DNA from: Chlorops oryzae
Taxonomy: Eukaryota; Arthropoda; Insecta; Diptera; Chloropidae
Direction of reading: 5' to 3'
Assembly (NCBI GenBank): GCA_020466095.1
Contig: CM035806.1
Coordinates: 149,301,667 to 149,365,666, forward strand
Length of the DNA stretch: 64,000 nucleotides
Shown: positions 45,676 to 55,000 of the stretch, piece by piece
Layout: each line of letters opens with the position of its first letter
Position numbering within the stretch: the stretch's first letter is position 1
Position numbers and translations under genes: made by a program
Notes under the pieces: model-generated
What the model was told of the DNA's origin: nothing
The model's input: the letters and a program-made list of their open reading frames with translations, nothing else
Database searches by the model: none

Positions 45676-47837
45676 TTAAACTTTCAAATGGTAGTCTTCG
45701 GAGAGTTTAAACCAGGTTTACTAATTTTATATGAAAATTTTGTTTGGAAAATTTCGAAAAATCCAAGGCATTTCATTGAGTTAATCTGGCATGAAGACTA
45801 AAAGAATGTATTTCAAAATTTAAACTCGCGAAGCTCTTAAACCGAATCGAAGACTACGACCCTTAAATAAAAATCTTACAACCACATCCCGACTGTATTG
45901 AATGTATTATATGCTTCATGAACAACTCTTTCGCCTTCGTTATATTCGAAAATATTTTAAGGATATCTTTAAAAGCTTCTTCATTTCAATTAAAAATCCT
46001 TTTTTGAAACCCTAAATCTCTTCGTATTCTGAACAAAAACCATCTGAAAAATATTTTGCCACGATTTTGCCTTTTCCTATCCTTACAAAAGCTTACAGAG
46101 TGCTTTAGGATAAAAACAAATCATGAGCTTTCAAATTTTCAACAGCTTTCGTTTAAGAATGGGCTATGCTTTTTACACTTTCAATCTTCAAAAAGCGCCA
46201 AACAAACAAGCTTCTAAAGTTATGTAGACGTACGAATCGAGACATCTTGAGAATCAACGATGAAAGCAAACATTTTATAATTTTTTCTAAAGTTATGTTC
46301 TTTTGAGGTTTGAAGGTCTAAAAAGCTTTTTTCTTGAACAATCTTAAAATCATATGCGGAAAAGTGTTAGAGAGGTTAATTTTCTTTAATTTAAGGGATA
46401 ATTTGTTCAAGTCGGATGATGCACTGTCTAGTTCTTCCGAAAAAGTTGCAATACTTCTTTTAAAAAACAAATTTTTTTTTATTCAAAAATCAATATTAAA
46501 TTATGGGTATGGGTCAAATATCCATTCCTCATCAAATTTCTTCCCCCAAATATATAAAAAATAAGAAGTTTGCTCTCGGGAATGTAAATTCCCCGGGAAC
46601 GGACTTTGGCAAATATGTATTTATAAGGACCGACCAGTTAGTGCTGAAGAAATATTTCATTCTTTCTCCCCTTCCAAAGCAAGGCGCATGTTGGTTGAAA
46701 ATTGAGTGATGAGGAGTAATTTTACTTTTTATTTGAAGGACGGCTCTTTAGCGACCTGAGTGCGGCTTAACCAGTTCATGCCAAAGAAAAAAAGTTCATT
46801 TTGACAGCTTTACATGAAGCATCTAAGAATGGAATTCAAAAATATCGATTCGTTTGGTGGTTTTTTGTCAATAAATAAGATTTTTACTATAGTGTTTGCC
46901 AATCACTGTTGTAAGATATCTGAAAATATCTAAGAAAAACATTTTTTCAGCCCCCACTTTAGTCAATTCACGGTCCGCCCCTGATTAGACACCGACATAC
47001 ATACTATGAAAATCCGAACAAAGTCTAAAAACACGCATAAAACAAACTTTTTGTACCTTTCCCCTCTCTAACTGAAAGTCTAGATACGCCCATGTATGAT
47101 CGCATCAAAAGTTAAATACATATTTTTTTGTAAAGGGAGCTTTTGAAAAATTCAAAATTGGTGCACTTACCCCATTTGCATTTAGTTAAAAAAGCTTAAT
47201 TTTGAACAGGTTATCAAAAAAGCCATACATATTCGTTAATAACCTGGAAAAATAAAAAAACAGAAAATAAAAAAAATTAAAAAATTAAAAAAATAAAAAA
47301 CTAATTTAAAAAAATATCAGAAAAATAAAAAAAATTTTAAATAAAAAAATAAAGAATAAAAAATTTATTTTATTTATTAGGAAAACATTTAAAAACATAG
47401 CGTTTAATCCTTACATATACATATTTTTCAAAAATCTTCGATGCGAACGATGGAAAATTTTAATTGAAGTAGAAATAATCGAAGCGAGTCATGTTTGGTC
47501 GCAGGCGTAACGAAGAGTTTGATTATTTATATAAATATTGATTCTCACTTCCCACTTTGCACTCACCTAAATCTTAACTTTTTACTTTACACTTTAAAAT
47601 TCACACTTCGCGACCCGGCTACTGCGACCGATCCGAACAGTTGCGCGCTCAAAAGGCAACTGAGCTCTCAAGCTTAGCTTCGCTTGCTTTTATAGTTGCC
47701 GGCCGGTGAATTTGCATGCATTCGTTTGATGAATATTTTGTATTTCAAAACAAAAATTAACGATATTCCCTTGCTGATAGTATGTTAAGTTATACATTAT
47801 ATACATATGTATATTGAATATCAGCGTAATGAATTTA
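45676..47837 (+). repeat. 2.17-kb direct duplication, copy 2
   Basis: See copy 1 at 42,325. The left limit of homology coincides with the TTAA of the adjoining MITE. The right limit is followed directly by dispersed repeat R. Confidence 0.9.
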
Positions 47838-48440
47838 ATTTTTAGGGTTACCTCCAGTACTAGGGTCTGTTACGAAAATCAGAAAAACTGCTGTAAAATC
47901 GAAGTTTTTCAAGATTTATTTTTCAAGAATCATTTTCATGAAATTTTGTATTTGAACATGTTTCATGGCAAGTAATACGATCTCAAAAAATTTAAAAAGT
48001 GGGCGTGGCAGAAGGGCGTTTTTCGAAAATTGCCTCCTACGCCCGAAATTCAAATGGGACTTGAACGAAAGTTGGCTCTTATGCTTCTTTTGCAGCCATA
48101 AACATCCTCTCCAAAAATTTAGGTCCATTATTAAGGGTACGTCCAGTACTAGGGTCTGTCAAATAATTCTCAAAACTGCCCCAAAATCGGACTTTTTGGA
48201 AATATTTCAATGAAACTTAGAATTTGTGCGTATATTTACGCCTCCGATTAGAATTCAAAAATTGTGAAAGTGGGCGTGGCAAAGGGGCGGTTTTCATAAA
48301 GAAATTTAACAAAAGTCGGTATATGCGGCCACTTATGGTCTTAAAAACCTCTTGATATTAAAAATTATTTGATTATGTGTGTCTGTGTCGGGTATTCTAT
48401 TGTCAGGCTCACCTGACTATAACACCCTTACTTGTTTCAT
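47838..48440 (-). repeat. Dispersed repeat R, middle and 5' part, minus orientation
   Basis: Read on the minus strand it starts aacaagtaagggtgttatag, then tcaggtgagcctgacaatag and aatacccgacacag. It contains two 'gaccctagtactgga' blocks and 'tgccacgcccac' blocks. Together with the fragment at 44.7-45.3 kb it suggests one repeat R copy interrupted by, or duplicated with, the 2.17-kb unit. Confidence 0.7.
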
Positions 48441-48740
48441 TTAGCTTTACTACTTATTAATAAATTACTAATTGTATCTTCAGACAATTTGGTTTTCATT
48501 TTGGTTAAATTTATACTAACATTGCAACTCCGATCAGGTCTACCAGTTTTGGATTTTTGTAGTTCATATTTTCCCAATGCTCTAAAATATTTGGCTCGGA
48601 AGGTACTCTTTCCTCATTGCACAGATTTTCCACTTTCTTTTTTGATGTTCTATCTGTTGTTTGAGTTTGTTGAATCGTTAAATTCGTTTGGGCTTCAAGT
48701 TTCGAAAATAATCGTGATTTTCCTTACGTGGATGTCGAGG
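48441..48740 (-). pseudogene. Possible hAT transposase C-terminal relic
   Basis: Minus-strand frames give EPNILEHWENMNYKNPKLVD and, after a frame change, LTKMKTKLSEDTISNLLI. These resemble the start and end of a hAT dimerisation domain (xxxFWxxN...YPxL..., then LK-x-x-...LSED-x-x-x-LLxI). The middle (the E-R-x-F-S block) is not readable. It lies just beyond the COMMD4 stop codon and may be part of that gene's 3' region. Tentative. Confidence 0.3.
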
Positions 48741-48741
48741 G

Positions 48742-48747
48742 TTTATT
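48742..48747 (-). terminator. Candidate poly(A) signal of COMMD4
   Basis: AATAAA on the minus strand, about 127 bp downstream of the COMMD4 stop codon. Confidence 0.4.
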
Positions 48748-48873
48748 ATTTTCGTTAGCATTGTTGTCGTCGAATTGAGAATTTTTTCCGGCGAATTGCA
48801 AAACGAACGGCTCGCATTTCAAAAATAAATACAACAAATTAAGCTTAGCTAATATCTTTCAGACTTCTTCTAT

Positions 48874-49088
48874 CTAATTGCATAAATTTTCCATTATAGA
48901 TCGTGCGGTCTTGAGTTCATCTAGGAGCGCCCTCAGATTGGCTCGATCTATATTCACAGTATGCCGGGTATTCTCTGGCAAACCATCGACCAGCTCCGGC
49001 GATATACCCAGCTCAAATTGTGCGCAATTAATGGCATTCGTTTCAGATGGTTTCTTCGGAATATACGTCACGCAGGAGAGTTCATTTA
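48874..49088 (-). CDS. COMMD4: COMMD4 exon 4 (COMM domain, stop)
   Basis: The acceptor is a pyrimidine-rich run then gtcgcag at 49,089-49,090. It enters in phase 1: A from exon 3 plus TA gives Ile, then [15 protein letters not shown]. It ends MENLCN and TAG. The alternative reading from an upstream ATG through the poly-T tract is intronic. Confidence 0.92.
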
Positions 49089-52000
49089 CTGCGACAAAAA
49101 AGGAAGAAAAAAGAAAGAAAAAAAAAATTGAAATTTTCATTAAAAATGTCGGCAAGTCTTAAAATTTTAAAATCTCACTCTTCAACGATTTCTCGATAAG
49201 TTTAAGCCGTATTCGTTCCATATAGTTCGTAAGTACGCTGCAGAGTGATTCAGCATGGTCCTTGGGCAGGCCAAGCTGTTGTATCTCTTCATTGAAGATA
49301 TTCCCACCGGCGTTATGACGCGTAGCATTTATAAGTAAAAAATGTAGACAGGCGACTGCCGATTTACCCTCATCCGACGAACTCGATGCGAGCTCTTTAA
49401 TTTTGTTTTCCTGAAAAATTTAAGGCCTTAGCTTTTAAGATACGAAAAATTTTTTGGCAATGCTAAGCGTTTGAAATGTGTATTTGAAATAAGACAAAAG
49501 ATTCTGCAACACATAAAAACAGCTTAAATCGACTATTAAAAGACTAAAATCTCCATGAACGGAAGGCTGAAGGGCTAGTGTTCTAGTGTATTTTCGCCTA
49601 AAAAGAGTTGTCACAGAAAGATATGAACGTGGTTTGACGGACCTGAAAAACACTCGGGACGGGAAAAAAGCTGACTTGGTGGTCATAAGTAGTTCGCACC
49701 TCATTGGTTACAATATCGCTTCTGCGAAAAAGCTGACGCTCAACTAGGGATGGGCAAAAAATATCGATATGGGTATTTCCATAGTAACGGGTGTGACAGA
49801 TTTAGGCGAATTCTTTAAATTTCTCTAAAACCATCAACCCCTCGATAACAGTGTTGCATATTTTTGAAGCGTCCATTTTTAAAGTATTTCTACCATTTCA
49901 AAGAATCCGGTAAAAATTACTTTTAATGCCTTAAAAACCTTCAAAAGGAGGTAACGGGTGTGACGTTAGAAAATGGGGTTTGTATGTTATTTGTGTTCAT
50001 TAATCGATTCTGTAAAATTTTCCAGGAAACATACAAAAAGAATGTTTAACCAACAGTTCTAAGGAGTATTCTGACTATGAATAGGTATTTACTTATAATG
50101 TATCGGTATTCGTATGTGTTTTATACCAATTTACAAAAGTAACGGGTGTGACAGAAAAAAGTAACGGGTGTGACAATATAAATTGAAACAAGAGTTATAT
50201 GAGGAAGACGAGTTTTTTTAAATATATTTCATTGTAACTATTATAAAAAATATCAACGTAGTATTTTCGTAAAAACAGCTTCATTCGTTTTCCGTTAAAT
50301 AACTTGCTTTTAAAAGTTTTTGGTTTCTTATCACACGATTTTGGTTTCCTGTTACTGAATAGACTTTTTTTGATAATAAGGTGTTGAGAATAAGGTTTTG
50401 TGTGTGGTGATCAGTGTGAGTCGTCAGCATACAGTATTAATTAAGACATTTATAATATACTACTAATTAATACATAAATAATAACTTCTGTATTAATATT
50501 TTTATATATTTTAATTTTTTTATTAATTTTTTTATTTATTTTTGATTTATTTATTTATTTATTTATTATTTATTATTTATTATTTATTATTTATTATTTA
50601 TTATTTATTATTTTATTTATTTATTATTTATTATTTATTATTTATTATTTATTATTTATTATTTATTATTTATTATTTATTATTTATTATTTATTATTTA
50701 TTATTTATTATTTATTATTTATTATTTATTATTTATTATTTATTATTTATTATTTATTATTTATTATTTATTTTTATTATTTATTATTTATTATTTATTA
50801 TTTATTATTTATTATTTATTATTTATTATTTATTATTTTTATTATTTATTTATTTATTATTTATTATTTATTATTTATTATTTATTATTTATTATTTATT
50901 ATTTATTATTTATTATTTATTATTTATTATTTATTATTTATTATTTATTATTTATTATTTATTATTTATTATTTATTATTTATTATTTATTTTTATTATT
51001 TATTATTTATTTTTATTTATTTTATTATTTATTATTTATTATTTATTATTTATTATTTATTATTTATTATTTATTATTTATTATTTATTATTTATTATTT
51101 ATAATTAATTTTTTATTATTTATTATTTATTATTATTTATAATTTATTAATTATTAATTATTTATTCATTATATGATATTTATTATTTAAAATTTATTAT
51201 TTATAATTTCGTATAAATGAACTGTAAGGTAAATTGGCCCAAAAATATAACACAAGAAAATAAATAAGTAACGGGTGTGACATCGTTTTAAATGTTAAAA
51301 ATGCCATCTCTGTCACACATGCTCCAACTAGGTTTCGCTTTATTATTAAACGGAATTACCTTCTTACTATCTGCAGGTTAACACTTTGTTAAATTCTTTT
51401 GCTAAACGATAATTTAACTTTTTGTAGTTTATCGGTAACGGGTGTGACAGTCTAAGGTTAACTTTCCAAACGTCTGTAAAAATTTCAACATATAACCTAA
51501 AGCATTCTACTTTTTCTGCAATCCAGATAAAATGACATACTTTTAGCTGATATCTATTTGTGCTGCCACATATTCAAAAACAGCTTGTAGCGAAAGCTCA
51601 AAAAAGGGATAATTTTTTTGTTTGCGATATGTTTAAATAGCACTATTTCAAAATTAATTTGTATACAAACCATATATATTTTTTAATATTACTCTACATG
51701 AAAAAAATGATGCATGTATATATGTTTTAATAAGAAGAACAAAAATGTGTTAAAGTGTGGTTTTTTTTGCGGTTGCACAGGGTACGTTTTCGTGGAAATG
51801 CCCATATATCAAACATCGACATTTTTAAAACGATATATAAAACTTTTATACTGATATTTTTGCTGGGCGATATATCTAACATCGATATACTTTTCCCGAC
51901 ATCGAAAGCGATATTTTATATATGTCTATCGTTGTAAACCTGTGTTTCACACGTATTTCTCTTGGATATAACTCCAATTTTGTCTAAAATATGTACAGTG

Positions 52001-55000
52001 TACTCTGTCTTACGCAGACACCTACGGGATCCAAATATATGTCCGCTTAACAGAGGTATTCGCTTAAGAGGAAAGTATTTGAGAAGCAGGAGCACAAGAA
52101 AATTCCTGAAATCTGTCCGTTTAGAGTAGTGTCCGCTTAGGAGGTACACTGTATTTTAGTAAAATAGTAATTTTTAATTGGTATTTATAATTCGATATAT
52201 CGAAATCTCGATATTTCTCCCCCGATAGTATCGTTTCAATTTCGATGCTTTTTAAATATATCGATACGATATATATCGACGTATTTTCAGAAACAAAGTC
52301 TATCCCAAGCGACACAGATATCAAATTTGGAGAGTATTCTTAGACATAAAACTCTTTGAATGCTCTTTAGAAGGTCTTTGAAAAACTTAATATCTTTGAA
52401 AACTCTCTGAAAAGTATAATAAAAACTTTAAAAAATATCTTGTCTCAAAAAACTCTTTCAAACGTCTTTACAATACTTAAAAAATCGGATGTCTTAGAAA
52501 AATCTCAATAAACTCTTTGAACAGCGTCCGAAGACCAATTTCCGATAAAGTTTTTTTAACTCTTCGGAAACTCTCATATTGGTATTTCAAAGAGGTAACA
52601 CAATCATATTTAGAAAACTCTTCAAAAGACAATTTAAAGAGCTTTGTGAGAGTAGGCCTCTATATTCCTGTTTATAAAGACCTTTCAGAGATTTTCAGTG
52701 ACGTCACGTCTTTGGAAACTCTTACAAAGAACTTATTGAGAGGAAATAGTGAGTCATTACATTTTATTGTTTGTTTTTGACATTTTTCTCATTTACGCAG
52801 GGTTGACATTAACAAGTGAGAACAGAAATAACAAAAGCAAAATAAAAATGCAACTCTTACCAGAGTGTTATTTAGATTGAAACAAAAAAATCCTGTTGCA
52901 ACTCTAAATATGTCTGCTCACTATTGAGACGTTTAACTTTTCAGAAGGTGTTCAAAAGACATTTGGAAATCCGCCATCTTTTTGGAACGAAGTTGCATGA
53001 TTTAATTTCTAAACAATCAACCAAAACTTTTTTATGCTTTATGAAAATGTTGATTTCAAATTAAGAAGGGAAAATGCCTGAAATAAGTTTTCTATTATTA
53101 CAGAATAAAACGTAAAAGAAACGAAAAGAAAATTTTAAAAATAACGATTTTTAAACATAAAAATTTTTACAAAAAATTAATGTTTTAAAGGCGCGTGAAA
53201 ATTTAGTGGGGTAGAATATATCATATTGCCGATGAACTGATCTCCGGTTTCATTTTTATGTTCAAATAATCGAGATATTTCATTTCAATTTTTCATATTT
53301 TTTTATTACATTATAATCTTCATACGTGTCCTTTTGTGTTCAAAATATTTCCAACATTGAATATGTAGGACGTCTTTTGTGTTTCTTCTTAAAGAAAAAG
53401 AAAAAGGATATAATTTATAAAACGTATGAACATATTTGCGTCCCTATCACGCACTCGGACTGATGATGACATCAATATTCAGTCTTTCAAAGAACTCTTA
53501 AAGATGTTTTAAAGATCTTTCAAAGAGTTCTCAAAGACTTCCTAGAGAGAAAACTGATTTTTTGTTAAGTCTCTAAAAAGTCTCATAAGGCCCCTAAGCC
53601 CCGCCTTTTTGCGTCCTTTAAGTCTGTAGAAGGTCTTCAAGAGCGCTCAAAGAGCTTTTCTGAGAGCATTAGCTCTCATTAATTAGTCTCTGAGCGCTCT
53701 TGAAGACCGTTTAAAGAGATGTTGTGTCGCTTGGGATGTCCTTCGCTTTAGCAGACCTGCCATCCTTTTTTGTGCTGTAGAAAAATTTTCCTCCAAAATC
53801 ATTCTTTCTGATAAAAAATTAATTAATAAATAAATAACAAGGAAGGGTTTTATAGTCAGGCGAACCTTTTGTCAGGTTGTCAATACCCGAAACAGATAAT
53901 AAATAGGTTAGCTATTTATTAAGGTGGCCCTTTGTTGTATGGGGGATTTTAAAACTAATATATTTGAGCCTCTGGCAACGGATTCATGTTAGAAATAATA
54001 AAAAAAAATTTTTTTGTTCCAGAAGACCTCAATCGAAAATCGTTTAGTGGGGGCGCATCGTCCTTGAAATCCCGTAAAAATTGAAAAAAAATACATGAAA
54101 ACCTTTATAACTGTCCCAGAGTCGCTCGTAGAAGGGTAAAATGTAAGACCAGCCCCCATTAATTTTTCCCTCCCAACAATTTTTCGCAACATACCTACCA
54201 CTTATCACCCCTCCTAAAGGGGGCTCCCATACAAAGATAATATTTTTATAACTTTTCCCCCATCGTCCTAACTAGCCCCAGAATGCCCCTAGAAGAGTCA
54301 AATGTATGACCGATCCCCATTAACTTTCTCCCCCTAAAATTTTTGTTGAACATACTGACCCCCTATCTCCCCTCCTTAGAGGGGCACCCATACAAAATTA
54401 CCTTAATTTTATCACAATTTCATACAAAATGGCCGTCACCAGAGTCAAACCCCTCCTATAGGGATGATATATATGACCGACCCCCATTATTTTTTTACCC
54501 CAAACATTTTCTTCAAACATACCTACCCTATATCTCTCCCCCCTCCTTGGGGGCTGGTCTTACATTTTACCCCTCTACGAGCGACTCTGGGACAGTTATA
54601 AAGGTTTTCATGTATTTTTTTTAATTTTTACAGGACTTCAAGGACGATGCGCCCCCACCAAACGATTTCCGATTGGGGACTTCTGGAACAAAAAAAGAAA
54701 TTTTTTTTTATTTCTAACATGAATCCGTTGCCCAAAATTTAAAATTAAGGGCCACCCTACTAAATATGTTGTAATATTATTATTTTTTTTTTCAAACAGA
54801 CCGCAACACCACGATTATTAAGAAAAATAATTCTGAAGATTTCCGTGACACTAAGGGCCTTAGTAGAATTTTTGCATTTTTGTTGACAGACCCTCGTACT
54901 GGAGGTACTCTAAGTTATGGACCGATTAATAAAGTTTTTGAAGTAAAAGTTTATCACTATAAAAGAAGCACACGTGCCAAATTTCGTTCAAGTCCCATTT

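Noticed and set aside
42325..47837. The 2.17-kb direct repeats as LTRs of a retrotransposon
   Set aside because: They do not begin TG or end CA, and no flanking duplication, primer-binding site or gag/pol is visible. The spacer holds unrelated repeats and a MITE.
48432..48758. 108-codon plus-strand hydrophobic frame next to COMMD4
   Set aside because: No motif. The minus strand of the same stretch shows better (though weak) hAT-like phrases.
50542..51108. 188-codon Leu/Ile/Tyr/Phe frame that might look like a membrane protein
   Set aside because: It is the TTATTTA array inside a COMMD4 intron.
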